Shown here one piece after another: positions 11,896 to 25,985 of a DNA stretch of 64,000 nt (its first letter is position 1; each line of letters starts with the position of its first letter). Made by a program: the position numbers and the translations under genes. This DNA is from Notospermus geniculatus (lineage: Eukaryota; Nemertea; Pilidiophora; Heteronemertea; Lineidae): NCBI GenBank assembly GCA_002633025.1, contig NMRB01000008.1, positions 687,739 to 751,738 on the forward strand, written 5' to 3'. The notes under the pieces were generated by a model. The model saw only the letters and a program-made list of their open reading frames with translations, was not told the DNA's origin and ran no database searches.

Positions 11896-14800
11896 TCATC
11901 CAAGACCTTCGGGTGGTGTTCTCAGGCAATTGGGTGTGTAGACACGTATCAATGAATCAAATGCACAGTCCACCATCTGAAAAAGAGGAGCACATGTACA
12001 ATTCGAGTGTAACTAGGTCAATGGAGATATTGAGAAAACCATTGGAACAGATGTAACACAGGAAAGGGACATGAAACTCGTGCTCAAATTTACTGTGTAC
12101 CTCAACCAAAGGAGTGAACATTTTGAATAGTTTTACATCCAAAAAGAGGAAGGACTAATTACTGGAGAGAACTCTTCTGAACTGTGACAAGTAAAAACTC
12201 ACCTGGCCAGGAATGTGAAGATTGAAGCCCAATCCATAAATAAACTCTGTGTGGTGTTCTATCACTTCACACTCTGAACATGTATTGAGATCCCACAGCC
12301 TGCAAGGAAGGAAAATAGCATTAAGCTTATCACAGATCTAACCAGTCCAACACAAGCAATACGAAATTATATGACCAGTAACAACATTTTAATCAACGCA
12401 GCACATACTATCGTTTTGTTGAAAAATTTCCTGACAAACCTCAACCAATTATTCATTCACATGAAGTTACCGTTAGATGAACTTAACAAAACACCAGCTG
12501 CAGTTAGGAACAGCAATGAACATGTAGCCCCGTGTGACTGACTGTTTGAGACACTGATACATACCTAACTGTCATATCATAGGAGCAAGATGCCACTATG
12601 TTTTCCAGGAAGGGCGAACACTGCAAAGGAAATTTACATGTCTCTGTCAACTCACTAACTGTAGGCAGCAAATACTACAGTAATGCTATATCACAATCCA
12701 GATGCTTCTGCTCTTGGATCGTAGCAAAAGACCTTCATTGCCTTTAACACAAGATATTGATGACCACCAGGGCATCATTAACTCAAATTGACAAAAAATA
12801 TTATTGCAGCCAATGATAAACATTGATTTCATACAAGTGGGCATAATAATGTTACTGATGTTGTGATGCAAAACCAAGGAGATGTCAATGTCATCTCACC
12901 TTCAGTCTCCTGACGGCATACTTGTGTCCCATGAGAACCATCAATGGTTTCTGTGGTTGCCTGATATCCCATGCATGAAGCTCCCCATCAACTCCACCAC
13001 TTACCAAAACATTCTGAAATGTTAGGTGTCAACAACAAATTTGACATTGTTATATATGTAGATACAAATTACATGACTCAGCATCGAATGAATTATATTT
13101 ATATAGGTACATCAATCATGGACAATTTACAATACTTTGAGACTTAAGTTTTTCTTTCCAATAATGTTACCTGGTTATACTTGGACCAGTCACAAGTGAG
13201 GACCTCGGCATCATGAGCTGCAATGGCCAGTCTTGGAGCCTGTGGCCGACGTATGTCCCATAATCTCACAGTATGATCACCTATTATAAAATAGAAAGGT
13301 CCAAATGACATATTCTAGAAGGGATCCAATTTGAGCCCTTATCTACACAGTGGCCATACTACATGTAATAGGCCTACCATTACCCTGATCACCACAATCA
13401 TGCTATGTGCAAGTCCCCCCCCCAAAAAAAAAATCTTCAGATACCCTGTTTCTTTCACAACAAAGAGCTGGTATACATGTAGGCCTAGATGAATATCTGC
13501 GATTCAAAACAAAATGTTGCGAGTGTAACATACCTGAAGCTGAGGCAATGCACCCTGGAATATGTGGTGACCACTTTGTGCAGTAAACTAGTCCCTCATG
13601 ACCGAGAAAGGTATTCACTGACATCTGGCTGTGGAGATCCCACTGGAACAAGTATTGAATACAAGACGTTGAACTCACAGCAAACTGTCTTCATCTGTTC
13701 GTCCTTTCATGAATGAGTTTTACAGAGTATGAACACATCCAAATATGTATGTCAAAACAGAAATCATTTTCCTACGTGTAGGATTGACGATATTAAGATG
13801 ACTATATCTCTTGATTATTTGCCCGTTTTACTTCATAGATCAACACAGATGAGATTCCAAATAAAACTCACCAGCTTCAGGCTGTGGTCCCATGAACCAC
13901 TGACAAAAACATCAAGTCCTCGGGACTGTGACCACTCAATGCAATAAACCTCTTTTGCATGTTCCTTGAAAACCTTCATTGGTTTCTGCAAAATAAATTT
14001 ACGGTACTTTGAACAGCAACAAGACATGATTCCTACTTCAGTGCTTAGCCATATGTAACCTTTCATTTGCAACATAAGCATTATGTTTTTAAAACACATC
14101 AGTAGCAAGATTCCTGACCACTAATTAAGAGGAAAACCGACCCTCGTTTCTCTTATGTTCCACACCACTACACTCCCATCTCCAGCACTGGTGATTAGAA
14201 CATTTTCATCCTTCTCACACCAAGTGACAGCAAACAACGCATTGTGCCAATCAAACGTTCCAACTGGGGTGATTCCATTTGGGCCATTCTGGAGAATGAA
14301 AAGTCTACCAGTTCCTGCAACAAGGACACAGTTTCAATATAAACTAAACAGGTACCGGTACCGGTATGTATATTGGGCTGGGCCATACCCAGTTTGGAAT
14401 TCTGGATGGCAAACTTATCCCACCATCCTGCAGACTAAATGATCACAGCCATGAAATCCTCGTTGTGGCAATGGAACGGCCATTTCTCCCAGCAGCAGTG
14501 TCACAATTTTCATGAACTCTCTAAAGAGTGACTGCCCAGCAAAATCTACATCAAACAGCATCCAAGTTATTCTTTACCGTAAGAAGGCAGCAGGAGGCCT
14601 ACCGTCAGTGAAAATGAAATTTTGCTGGGCAGTCAGTCTTTAGAGAGAATACCAAGGTTCTACACGTCATGTGGGACCAATTATAACTCACCCGCTACAC
14701 CAAAATTCTGGTTCGCTACAGCAGCAAAAAGTTGTCCAGTGTACGGAGAGAATTCGACTGCATAACCATGAAATCCAGGGACTTCATAGGAAGCTGCCAT
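11896..14800 (-). CDS. PEX7: PEX7, PTS2 receptor, copy A (9 exons)
   Basis: PEX7 is a cytosolic WD40 receptor that carries PTS2-tagged enzymes to peroxisomes. Start is ATG at 14800 (MAASYEVPGFHGYAVEFSPY). Exons encode successive WD repeats: GRLFILQNGPNG to SAGDGSVVVW (about 14142-14318), EHAKEVYCIEWSQSRG to SGSWDHSLKL (13872-13987), GHEGLVYCTKWSPHIPGC (about 13534-13655), VRLWDIRRPQAPRLAIAAHD (13160-13284), SGGVDGELHAWDIRQPQKP (12900-13012), IVASCSYDMTVR (12567-12622) and LWDLNTCSECEVIEHHTE (12203-12300). A short last exon (11896-11976) begins MVDCAFDSLIRVYTP and ends EGLG. The length of about 320 residues fits the family. Compared with copy B it has Ala for Asp in ALFAVTW and Cys for Tyr in CSPFLENI, positions where copy B matches the usual family residue. 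No frameshift or stop was seen. Confidence 0.93.
14518..14648. mobile_element. Inverted-repeat element in PEX7-A intron 1
   Basis: The left arm TCTCTAAAGAGTGACTGCCC is mirrored by the right arm, whose reverse complement begins TCTCTCTAAAGACTGACTGC; both continue into CAGCAAAAT. The ~131-bp structure is non-coding. The same element is present at the same intron position in PEX7 copy B, so it predates divergence of the copies. Confidence 0.7.
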
Positions 14801-14899
14801 TACTGCTGGTCTGATTTTTCGTACTTGATCTTAGTCGGTGGCCTATATGAACTAATGAAAGAGAAAAAAGATAAGCATGATTTAGCTACCAGGCTTTGG

Positions 14900-15640
14900 C
14901 CTATAGTATAGGTCTAGGCCCTTGTTACCGGTCAGCCGACATTGGCTAGGCCTAGGCCTAACCTAGTATCTGTCTGTTGACGTCGGGTTGCAGTAGGCCT
15001 AACAACATGACTGTGCCCAGCCTACCAGTCTACACCATCACGGTAATGCGTGACTGTACATTCGCCTGTACAAAATGTAGGGCCCAATTTTCAAAAACTT
15101 TTAACTTCTTTAAAAAACTTTTAATTGAAAAAAATCGGCCATATTCATGTTGAACACACATAACTCGATATATTAAGGAAGAATTTTAATTTTTTTTTCA
15201 ATGCTGAATTTGTACACAATTCTGTGTGTAAAAATTTGGTTTCCACAGAAGGTTTTCACGCTGTAGCGTGATTTCACGGCCTAGCGTGATGGTGTAGACT
15301 GCCTACTGCTAAAGCAAGGCTGGGCCTTGACCTAGGCCTAGGCCTATGACCCGGCTGGGGACTTAGCATGCTTAGAGGCAGGCCTATAGGCCTACCGGCA
15401 TGACCGGTAGGCATGTTAGGAGAGGCCGATAGGCGATCGATAGGCACATGATCAGGCTTCCCCTAGGCCTATGCTAGTAGGCCCAGGCGCCCCTAGCATG
15501 CCTAGTAGGCCTAGGCTAGGCCTAACGTTTAATAGACTAGGCCTAGGGCCCAGGCCTATAGGCTATATAGGGTAGGCATGTACCGGTACTAGGCCCCACG
15601 GTAGGCTAGGCCTAGCCTAGCTAGCTAGGCATGCTAGGGA
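14900..15640. repeat. TAGGCC palindromic low-complexity tract
   Basis: Dense runs of AGGCCT, CTAGGCCTAG and related palindromes upstream of the PEX7-A start codon, strongest at about 15280-15640. A diverged equivalent sits upstream of copy B at 31020-31375. No coding signal. Confidence 0.75.
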
Positions 15641-16186
15641 ACAGGCAAGAGCGTGGAACCATTTCCGTCTCCGCCGGTTGCCCTTCCTCTAGCCTCTGCC
15701 GGACCCAGAGAAAGCAGGCCTCTGACCTCCGGTTCGGGAGAGGGCACTGTCTCCCCACCCTCCGGTAAAGACCATCCTTGGAGAAGGGAGGTGCTGGGCC
15801 ACTCCAGGAAGAACCCCACCCCACCCCCCTCTACGTTGCCCGACGGGCCACACCTGCCCTAGCTCGCCGGGCCCCGCGGGGGGAGGTCTCCGCCCCGAGC
15901 CCCTCATTTATTGTCCGTGGACTTAAGTCGGGCCACCGTTTGTCGTGTTAAAGGTCCCTCCACCCCTACCCCTAAACCTCCATTATCCTGTTCCTGTCAC
16001 GCTGCCTCCCTCACTTCGCGCACCTCTCGTAGGCCCCCACTTAGCCCTCTTCGCCCCCCTGGTTGTCTCACCACCAGAATACAGCTAACACTTAGCGTTC
16101 CTTACTCGCTGCCCTTTGCACCCTCCACTTAGACATCCTCCTCCCTGCACTCCAGCCCCCTACCTCTCCCCCTGGTGGTCCCCNGG
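15641..16186. other. GC-rich segment ending at a gap (N at 16184)
   Basis: This C-rich stretch has no counterpart in the second duplication unit. Overlapping open frames on both strands are proline, arginine and glycine rich with no domain, as expected of GC-biased sequence. The N at 16184 joins it to unrelated repeat sequence, so continuity is not assured. Confidence 0.5.
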
Positions 16187-16914
16187 TTAAAGCATCCTAG
16201 CTACCCCTATTTATGAGGTGTGGGGCCGAAGTCCATTTTTCAAGATGGCTCCCTGGCGGCCATATTTGACGTCGAATCTCACTGAAATTTACCATATATT
16301 TATATGGTACCTAGATACATATTTTGACAACGTTAAAACATCCTACCTACTCCTATTTATAAAATGTGGGTCAAAGTCCATTTTTCAAGATGGCTTCCTG
16401 GCGGCCATATTTGAAGTCCGATCGGGTTGAAATTTGGTGCATTTGTGCAGGGTGTCTAGATATATCTTCACACCAAATCACAACACTCTATGTCAAATAG
16501 CCACGAAATGTGCCACCAAACAGTGAATTTTGAACTTTGACCTCTGTGACCTTGAAAAGTAGGTCAAATCAAAAACCCGGGATTTATGTGATGTAGTCTC
16601 ATCAGAGGAACCCACCATAAAAGTTTCGTGGTTCTAGCTAACAGCGTTCAGGAGATACGGCCGAAAGAAGGTTTTCACAAAGCGCCCCCTACAGGCCAGA
16701 GTGTATAACTAGCAGCGCTAAGTTTCGGTCCAGAGATAGTTTTTACCATAGGCTACCTGTACACCAAATTTCAAGTTTCTAACCCAAGCGGTTTAGAAAC
16801 GTGCCACCCATGTTAACGACGACGGACGACGACGACGACGACGACGGACGACGACGACGACGACGGACGACGGACGACACACCATGAGAGAAGCTCACCT
16901 CACAGAGGTGAGCT
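16187..16914. repeat. Dispersed repeat with internal ~145-bp duplication, (GAC)n and terminal hairpin
   Basis: Two direct copies share AAGTCCATTTTTCAAGATGG followed by CTGGCGGCCATATTTGA (about 16227-16280 and 16374-16425). Next come a non-coding segment, a (GAC)n microsatellite (about 16815-16878) and a perfect 10-bp hairpin AGCTCACCTC-ACA-GAGGTGAGCT (16892-16914). This composite looks like a repetitive element. It sits exactly where the last FIG4 exons of copy A should be. A Helitron-like 3' end (hairpin, with CTAA at its foot) is possible but weakly supported. Confidence 0.6.
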
Positions 16915-17114
16915 AACAAGGCCTACATGCTGCATACTATGATTTTCCCACATTCGGCAAGATTCCCCCTGATCCATCTTAACTTGTATCATAGGTGGGA
17001 CTTCTGTCCATCTCTGCCCTGACATTACATCAGAATTGCCCCTGGTACACCATCAGTTCACAGACAAGAGGAACTGTATGATGCCCATGACTGAATGCAA
17101 CTTAACCAACATAC

Positions 17115-20100
17115 CTGCAGTGACACATATCCACTTGGAGACTTATCGGTCTCAGTATCAACCGACCTCACTATCTCAATATCACCATCAATATCAGATT
17201 CGTTACTGCTACTTGTGCTCGCTTCTGAACCGGCGATCGAAGACGTTGAATCTTTACCAGAGACATTTGGATTCTTACAGTCTGCTAGGGAACTTCTGGA
17301 ATGGATCACAGATGAAAACAATGAAGGTGTCATTCCAAGACCTCTTATAAGGCTATCAAACTACAGATAGAAGACTGATGTCATTGTTTTACCCACTAAT
17401 CATTACTGCGGCGGAAGGATTCTTGAATTTTCACAATAAACCTGTTGGTAACATTTTATGAGAATTTAATGAAGATTAAGCTGATTTGCAATGGAATAAA
17501 TCACTAATTTCCACATTCCCTCCACTTTGTGTCGTGTCCACCAACAGCAACCAGATGACTACACTGGTAACTGACCAGATAACCCAACAAAATTCAGATT
17601 ATTGTCTGGATGTATTTTGAAGATAGTATGCTGAAACCTCTGTAAGGATGGCAGATGATCAATGGCAGATGCAAGGTTGACAGTAATAGTAGATGAGCAG
17701 AGTGAAATCTGAAGGAAAATCCACCCAATAACAATGACTTTAAAGGGAGGACTGAAAACTGCTTCAGAATCATTTTCATCACTATGTTATTCCAACCACT
17801 ACACCCCAAGGTTTGCCATGCCACCTACCTGAGATCAATGCTTACCATGACCACAGCCCAAGCAATCCAAGAGGATACATCTCCAGGTACTTACTCAGCG
17901 CTATTTCAAGTTATTTGTGGTTATGTTAAACTAAGAATCTAGGCACATTTCTGTTTTAATTCAAGAAGTTCATTTTTTCCTCGAGGCATGAGGTTCATGT
18001 ACTGGCATGACTGGCAGCAGAGGGAATTCTCTGAGCATCTGAAGTGCCCATGTAGTTCTTGAGACAATTTTACCACTCATTCAAGTCATTCATTCAGACA
18101 AAACATAGTGACCTTATACAAGATTGAACTTGAAAGAAAAAGTAAATGACAACAACAATGGATGACAGACACTGCATCGTCAATAAAGCTCAACAGATGC
18201 CGCAACCATGCTGCCCAAAAAGCTATGAACCAACTCTCACTTATGATTTTTTTGAGTACAAACCTTCTAATGACTATTTCAGCAAGTTTAGGTCCTGGTA
18301 CAGCAGGAGAAAGGAATTTGTATGGCACCGATTCCCATCTATGTGATGCAGTGTATAATGCATCTGGAAGTGGAATGCCACTGGAACTGTCAAAGCAAAG
18401 ACAACACGGTCAAACATGCCAGTAGCGAGCAGACGGTCAACTGAACTGTGCAGTGCTTCAAGGAAGGAGGCGGTTTCATTAACTTCTTAAAATAGTACAT
18501 GTACCAGGTAACAGCACCAATGTTACAAGTTCAGAGAGGGAAGAGTTTCAGTCCTTTTTCGCCAAGGCCAAATTAACAAACATATTAACAGCACCAATGT
18601 TTACAAGTTCAGAGAGGAAAGACTTTTGGATCATGAAATTATTTTCTGATTTTGCTGACGGAGAGTAAGCTGGTGAAAGTGTGGGTTGTGGAAACAACTG
18701 TGAAGATCTTGGTTACGGTTCGTCTATTTTGAAATCCATCCTTGGAGCACAAGCACAAATTCTGACCAACCAAAATAAAGCATGCGGGTGCACAAAGAGA
18801 GGTTCAAAACAAAAATCTTTAGAAACCGACAAATAGGGCAAAGAACACAGAAACGATGAGCCTGGCAACATGCAAGTAGAGCAAGGAAATCTTGTACAGC
18901 TCAGTTCCCAGGTATAAATGACAAAGTTAGTGATATCAATGGATAAGAAAATATTTAAAATAGTTCCCCGGGCCAAGTTTTGAGTATGTGTATCAGTCTC
19001 TCTAATTACACAACGTACTTGTATGTTTCAAATGCCAAAATTTATTCAGGGTTTTGAACAGGAGGCCTAATATCTTTGACATGGTACTTTTAAAACACCC
19101 GACTGAAGGTGGAGTCTATCCATACGAAAGCTATATACATAAAGTGATAGGAATAGATTTGTACATGTACCGGAACACATATCACGAAACCTGGCTTGGA
19201 ATTCAAAGATGCAGGAACCAACAGTGCAGTAACAAGGTATATGTAACTGATACATTCCGCTGATAGTGCACTCCTTACCCTAAGACACGTATAACTGGTG
19301 CACTCCCTCTCCGTAGGTCTCTATAACTACAAGAACAGTCAACGATTCAAACTAGGAACATTGATTTGAATTCGATTGAACATCTGAAGATGTGCAGAAA
19401 ACATCCATTCTTGTTTTCTGCAAATTCTAGCTTTCAGAAACATGACATGTCCATCTAATATGGTTTTTAATATTCTGGTTGGTACATTCTATAGCACACA
19501 CCAGGGATGAACATCGTAAGTGTACGAAATGAGTTGATGACTGGTGTTAACCTTTTCTGTTTGCTGCTGCTGCAACTACTACAGTGTGCATGTACACAAC
19601 AGACGACCTCACATGCTATATAACCAGATCTAATGCCTAAAAGTGCACAACCTAGTACTGAACAGTTCATCCCAGTGCTGAAAGTATAAGCCACATGAAT
19701 TCCAAAAAACCCAATACCATAAAACATAGCATCAACCAAGCAGTTCTAACATCCTTTAATAATAATATCAACAATACACTACCCTGATTCTGCTTGTCGT
19801 CTCCCCACTTGGACTCTCACAGAAAACGGACTCGGGTCTTGTGAATTCTTTGGCATGAAATCCCTATAATAACAGGTGTAATAGTTACGTGAATTATGCT
19901 GACTGTTATTCACACTGAGGTTAGAAGTACAGTAAGGAAACTGATGAGTTAACCTACATAACCTAAAACACCGAAGTTGGCCAGATTTTCCGAGACTCAA
20001 ACACACCTGATGGAATTTGGTATGCACACACTGTACAGCTCTTCAAGAGTAGTCAGCTCGTAAGGTTTGTAGTGATCCCAGAATCCGTCTGTCCGTTCAT

Positions 20101-23100
20101 CCTCCGGGTCGGTCTTAATCACCCACTGCTTTTGGCTCAAACCCTTGGTCTCTTCATCGTAGGCTGCAGGGAGATGGTCAATCACCTCACGGTCCCACCA
20201 CTGGGTGTAGCTAAAATTGAAGTTGAAACAATTTCTGATGAAGTTAACATGCCAAGCAACATCAAGACAGATGAACAAATATGTCAGATTTGAGGAGCAC
20301 CATAGGGATATCCCATAGATAGTAAAATAAATGTATCTTCAATACACATGAACTTTCCCTCATACCACTGAAGTTGGGGAATTGTCTAACAGAAGAGTTT
20401 GTTCAGAATGAATGAACAGATACAAACATGAAGGTAGTGAAATTTCAAGGCAGTCTTTTGCAGAAGAAAGCTACATGTAGGACTGGTATACACCCACATC
20501 TTCAAGACGAAACCCTAACCTTTTCTTCTTCATGTCTGGTTTCCCCATGGCAATGGAATTATGGAGGTAAACATCTGTGGATATCTCCCAGATATTTGGC
20601 TTTTTCTCAACTGGTTCGAATACACCAAGGAAAAGGTTGATGGCATGCTGCTTATCTGCATCTGAAAGACATGTGGTTGTCTAAGTGTGAGGTGCAGTCG
20701 TAGACATACATGGAGTGAAAATTATTAAATGGGTTGGTTGATTTCATTTGTCATTTTAAGTAACACCTACCTGAGAATGTATTACTGTAGTAACGAGACA
20801 ATGTCTGCATGATGTCCCGGCTATGTGATGTCCATGGTGATATCTTTCGATATGTCTGTATACGGTGCACAAGTTGAGAACCGCCGTATTGCAAGGCCAA
20901 CGTATCACCATGATCCTCGTATAGCTCCTCTAGCATTCTGTTTGTATCAAAAGTCAAAAACACAAAATGTCAATAAGTAAATTACACCATTCTCTAATGC
21001 AACTTCATTATACATAGACTGATAACTTGACGCCATCTCAGAGTGAAGATCTAATCAATTGAAAGACTTGAAAATGTTAGAAAATTTCAGCCATGCTTGT
21101 CAGCGAACAACTTCTACTTTTATACCTACCTGGTACAGTCTGAATCGAATCTCAGCTCCGGAGTTTCCAGGACATTCAAAGCATGAAGCTGAAAAAATAT
21201 CAAAGACCGTTTCTGTTGATAGCCTGAATAAGTTCCAGATCAATCCCATTTCGTTTACGTGTATCCCATACCGGTACTAACTTGTCTCATAGCCCTGGTC
21301 CCGAGGCAACTGATCTACATGTGTGCTTACCATGCTTTGATGACCTTGGTACTGCATGATAATATGTAAACAAAATTTCATAAGTGAGTGATGTGAATCC
21401 TGTCTACAGGTTGGACCTACATGTAACATAACATTACTTAGATTCACCTGGAGTGCCAATGCACACTTGCCCACCACAAACTGGGCTGTATTGGTCCTGT
21501 CCAGACAGTCAACACAATTGGTCCTCAGAACACCATGCTGTTTGTGAACAATGTCATTAGATGTGCTGAAAGGGAAGGAGAAGCCCATTTCTTTCTGCTA
21601 TTATTTGAAAAATATAACTTACAAATAGCCCAAATATCACTTTGGAAGCTCCCAAATTGATCCTGTAGTCAGCATGGCAATCGCCAAGTTACCCCAAACA
21701 CAGGGACAAAATGTATGTTATCCCAATGGTAGTGACCGCTTCTGAGTAGACTGCAGCTCTGATTTCAAACCAGAATACTAACAGCCTTGATCAAGTTTTC
21801 ATCAAAATACAAAAAGGAATCATTCTCATTATTGACTGAGCAACACATACCAATCAGTTGGACATTCATTCTTATCTGGGGAGGTGGTGTGGAAAAAACC
21901 GATCTTTTTCAGAACGACATCGGCTATGTCTGCTAATCTGGCCAGCACATTGGAATTTTTACTGAAAGAAGATAAATTGGCTAAGGATTGGATCGTATTG
22001 GCAGGCTGCGCATCCGCGTCATCATCTTTATAAGACTCAACGCTTGATAAGTTGATCAATATGTTCAGGAAATCAAATGAGCAAGACCAAAAGCCCTGCT
22101 ATGGGAGGATGCCAATATGACAACAGTTTGGCAAAGAAGGTGCTCTACCAAGCTAACATACCTCTTGTTCATGCGAGCCATATCAAATCCAGTATAATTG
22201 ATTGCAAATTGTTGTGGTAGGAATTGGTTGAGATACTGGATTTCTTCCACAAACTCCTCCGTCAGGATACTCTCATGTTTCTTCTTCTCTCGTTTCTAAA
22301 ATACGGGAATGAGAGGAAGCTGCATTACATCACGAAATTTGACAACAGCACGTTTATGTTTTATCAGGAAAAATGAATGAAAAAATTTCTGACAAGATGT
22401 TCAGTTATCAATGTGAAGAACTTTCCCTGGGAGAAGAATTGCAAAGGAAGTTCAGGAGACCACAAATGTTGTCAGACAAACTTCCAAATAATATAATCCA
22501 GCCCTACCTTGACTAGATTTAGCACAATAATTGGAGCACCATAGCGTTTCAGCATCTCATTGAAGTGTGTCCCAGCAACATAGGAAAATGGGTCTCGCTG
22601 ATCAACTGAAATAACAGGTGGGACTAACGTCAGTTTCAACGCCTCAATATCTGACACAGCTGGAGTTGTGGTGTGGTTTCAATCTCCAGATCCCATTCTT
22701 AAACCAACAGGAACATGTCCAGACTATGGTGAGTTTTGAGTGCCACCAGCTCTCCCACATATAGAGTACAGTCCTTCATTTATTATTCTCTTACGATGCT
22801 CAGTAGTAAGGCCAACTGACATAACCAAGCAAAGAACTTCGGAACGTACGGCATATTGGTGGTTTTGGAACCATCTTGGTAACATCTTGTGACCAGAATA
22901 ACGGTACAGACCCTCGATGCTGAACAAAAGAGGTGAAGTTCCGTCTTTTTCTGAAGCTGAGTGTAGACACATCCTGGACAATTTGTTCTGTCTCCACCTC
23001 ATTGGCTACATCCCCCTGTGGAGAATAATGGTTGAACAGTTTTTATGGTACATGTAGGCACAAGAACAAGGAAAACTGGAAGTTACTTCAGATGGCGAAA

Positions 23101-25985
23101 GGACGTAGAATTGCAATAACTTCCCTTATTTGTAAGTGAAATTTGCCAACCTACCTCAGAATTAGCTCCACGCTTCAAAAATCTTGTCCCGGCATACTTG
23201 TTTGATCGGCGAGCAATCAGTGTCATATAGATTGATTTACCAAAAACACTGACATCTTGGACAAGTTAAGAAAATGATTTTAACAATATGAAACATCAGT
23301 CATGGAAAGTGAGGCTACACAAACTTTCTACATGTACGATACTGCACCCTCATTGTACCTTGAGTGGGCGAGATGGATCTTTGCTAACGATCCAAACCAC
23401 AGCAAAAGCCCTACAAGCCGTTCATCCAAGCAGGCTAAAAAGGATACTTGATTGTCCCAGAAACCCATGGATGATATACAATATCCAGTCAGGATGGACC
23501 TTGTTCTCAAGATGTTTGATGAGATGATTATTCCACACATACTTCCTCGTTGGCTCATTGCGTGCTCCAAACACAGGTTCTGCCTTCTTCCCTGGAACAT
23601 TTCATCACCATTCAATGTCAACAAGACAGGCAAAAATAAACAAAACTTCAGCATCTAACAGCCGGTGCGGTGGTACAGACTTCACAACTGGCAGTAGTAA
23701 TATAAGAAACCTCCACAAGCAAGAAGCAAAACCTCCACATGTCAAGAAGCAAACCTTGGTACTGAAAATCATTATTTTTTTACAATAAGAATCCCATAAA
23801 CCTACCACCAGAAGCTGAGCCTCCTTCAGGAGAGAATACATCATCACTTTCATTTGACCTGTCATCTCTTGGCTGCTGGGCGATGTTATGGAAACTTGCA
23901 ACACTTTTGCTTGCATCTTCTACATCTCCTTCATCTACACTTGAACCTGAGATACACATGTAGAGGTCTAATGCTGTATCATATCTTGGAATGGTGAATG
24001 TCAGATGGTGAAGGACTCAAGATTTACTTTCTGGAAGGCTGCATGTACACTCATGGGGGAAGCGACCGAGTTTACATGTATCACACATCCATGGTCTGTT
24101 GTCAGATTGCAAACTGTAAGGATGCCAAAGCCTCGCCCTGCAAAGCCACACGAAGCAGGAGTAGATCATTCAGCGACCTACTTTAAGTTCAGGTACATTT
24201 AGGTCAGACATGACAGTAGGTGAGAATGCCAAAGCCTCTCCGTGCAAAGCTACACACATCAGGAGGAGTAAATCACTAAATGACCTACCTAAAGATCTGG
24301 CATTTTTTTGAGAAAGACATGCAAATCTAGAGAACCTCCGGCTTGATATACCTGGAAATGTTCCGGGATCCTCTGTATGTTTCTGCCAGAATTTGACGTC
24401 AGATTCTCCCAGCGCTGACACTTGGACACGTGACTCAATGATCTTACTTGGCGTAAGGTTGAACTGTAGGGTGTGGGTGAGATCATAGCTGTAACTGGAA
24501 ATGGATGATGGAAAGGTATAGATTGTCATCAATCCAGTATGAGCAGCCTCCGCATCAATGATGCAGTGCAGTTGCAAATGTATGCTGGATGGAGCGCTCT
24601 CAAAAAAGAACTTCTGCATAATTCTTAGTACTTTTTTAAAGTTAAAATGATAGAGGCACCAATAATTGCTGACATACAGTGTGTGATTCTTACCTGTAAT
24701 AGAAGTTACTTGAAAGATCAATATTCTGGAACATCTTCACATACCTGAAAAGACATTTCAGTAAGTTACACAAGAATGTAATGTATCACTCTTTGTGCCA
24801 AGAAATGGCAGCTGAAGGGAGATTCATGTTGACAAATATTGTGTTTCATGCAATCTCCATGACACAGTTGTCTTGATACCAAGTGCAGTACTCTATTCTG
24901 CCAAGTCAGTTCAATCAAAAAGTAATTTCTACATCAGACTTTCATGCCTTCTTTTTCCGTATCAGCACTACATCAACTTTCCAGTTTGTAGAATCGGCTT
25001 ACTTTGATTCGTCAGGGTGAGGACAACTGACACTGTCATTTGGAATGTACACCATACTCGTATCCTCAATCTTGTAGATAGTCTGCGTTCCAATTAGTGC
25101 AACCTTCCTTCGTTTGGTAATCAAGATGACATAGTAACCCTCTAGGAAGCGAACAAATCCTTAAATAGAATTATGAAAGTACTAAGACGCAATTCCACAA
25201 ATACTGAACATTTGTTATTGGTATACAGTCAGAAGCAAATCAAGATCCTTAAAAGTCAACTGAACCCATATGGAAGAAAGGTTCATGGTAGCCTACATGT
25301 GCTGCCTTTGAAAATGAGTGGGAATATCTGGATGAATTCCTGTTCATCTGGATGTAACTGCAGTGGTTTGAATATGACTAAGACGAAGCCATTCCTATTC
25401 TCACTTCAGGAGTGAAACTTACCAACTATTCCAAATGCAGATACTGTAATACACAGACCACCTGATCTTTTCTGCTGTTGTTTCGGCCGATTGCCATAAT
25501 CGATCATCATCAACATGTCACGTATCTGTTTTTGTGTGTACTCAATTTGATCGTCCACAATGTGGAGGGAACGAGGTTCAGTTCGGTCAATCTTGAGAAC
25601 ACGAAACCTTGTCTCGGTGTTGTTTGATCCAACCATATAAAATCGCTGAAATATTGAAAACGGGTAATCAAAAAGACCAGAACCAACTATGAAATACCGT
25701 ACTGTCCCAAAGTATTGCGAGATAGTATACCTTCTAGCTAGAGAGGTCAACAGGGGTACTGCAGACCTACCCAACACAATCATCAGGGACACTGCCCCAA
25801 CCAAAAAGAATCATCAGGCTCTGTCAATGTCTACTTCCTGCAATGTTGTACGGAAGCGAGATTGCACAATAGACTTCATAGTTATTGAAGCTGTGGTCGA
25901 AGGCATGCAGGTATCACGTTACCTGTTTGGTCTCATACAGCACAATCTTTTGTACGCTCCCAATAATTGGTACTTCATGTTGCAT
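17115..25985 (-). CDS. FIG4: FIG4 (SAC3) phosphoinositide 5-phosphatase, copy A, 3'-truncated
   Basis: FIG4 works with PIKfyve and VAC14 to control PI(3,5)P2 on endolysosomes. Start is ATG at 25985 ([20 protein letters not shown]; exon 25923-25985). Later exons give [20 protein letters not shown] (25421-25649), a segment near 25003-25159, [14 protein letters not shown] (24.35-24.5 kb), a Ser/Asp-rich insert (23.8-23.95 kb), [20 protein letters not shown] (23.4-23.6 kb), [46 protein letters not shown], the catalytic Cx5R(T) motif [14 protein letters not shown] (~21.5 kb), [20 protein letters not shown] (~20.9 kb), [20 protein letters not shown] (20007-20210) and [16 protein letters not shown] (19783-19863). 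The last recognisable exon (17115-17308) is Ser-rich and ends GYVSLQ. The three final exons seen in copy B are missing, because homology stops near 16914. Transcripts would lack the conserved C terminus. Confidence 0.9.
17388..19782. other. Large FIG4-A intron, no gene recognised
   Basis: About 2.4 kb between two FIG4 exons. Short open frames on both strands show no domain. The whole stretch, together with the two exons up to about 20316, is absent from FIG4 copy B. Confidence 0.5.

Noticed and set aside
15641-16132. Overlapping proline- and glycine-rich frames on both strands
   Set aside because: Expected from GC-rich sequence next to a gap; absent from the second unit and without domains.
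16892-16920. Helitron 3' terminus
   Set aside because: A hairpin is present but CTRR falls within its foot instead of downstream, and no 5' TC end or Rep/Helicase relative is visible.
19054-19263. 69-codon plus-strand frame in the FIG4-A intron considered as a gene
   Set aside because: Short, no domain, no splice context, and absent from unit 2.
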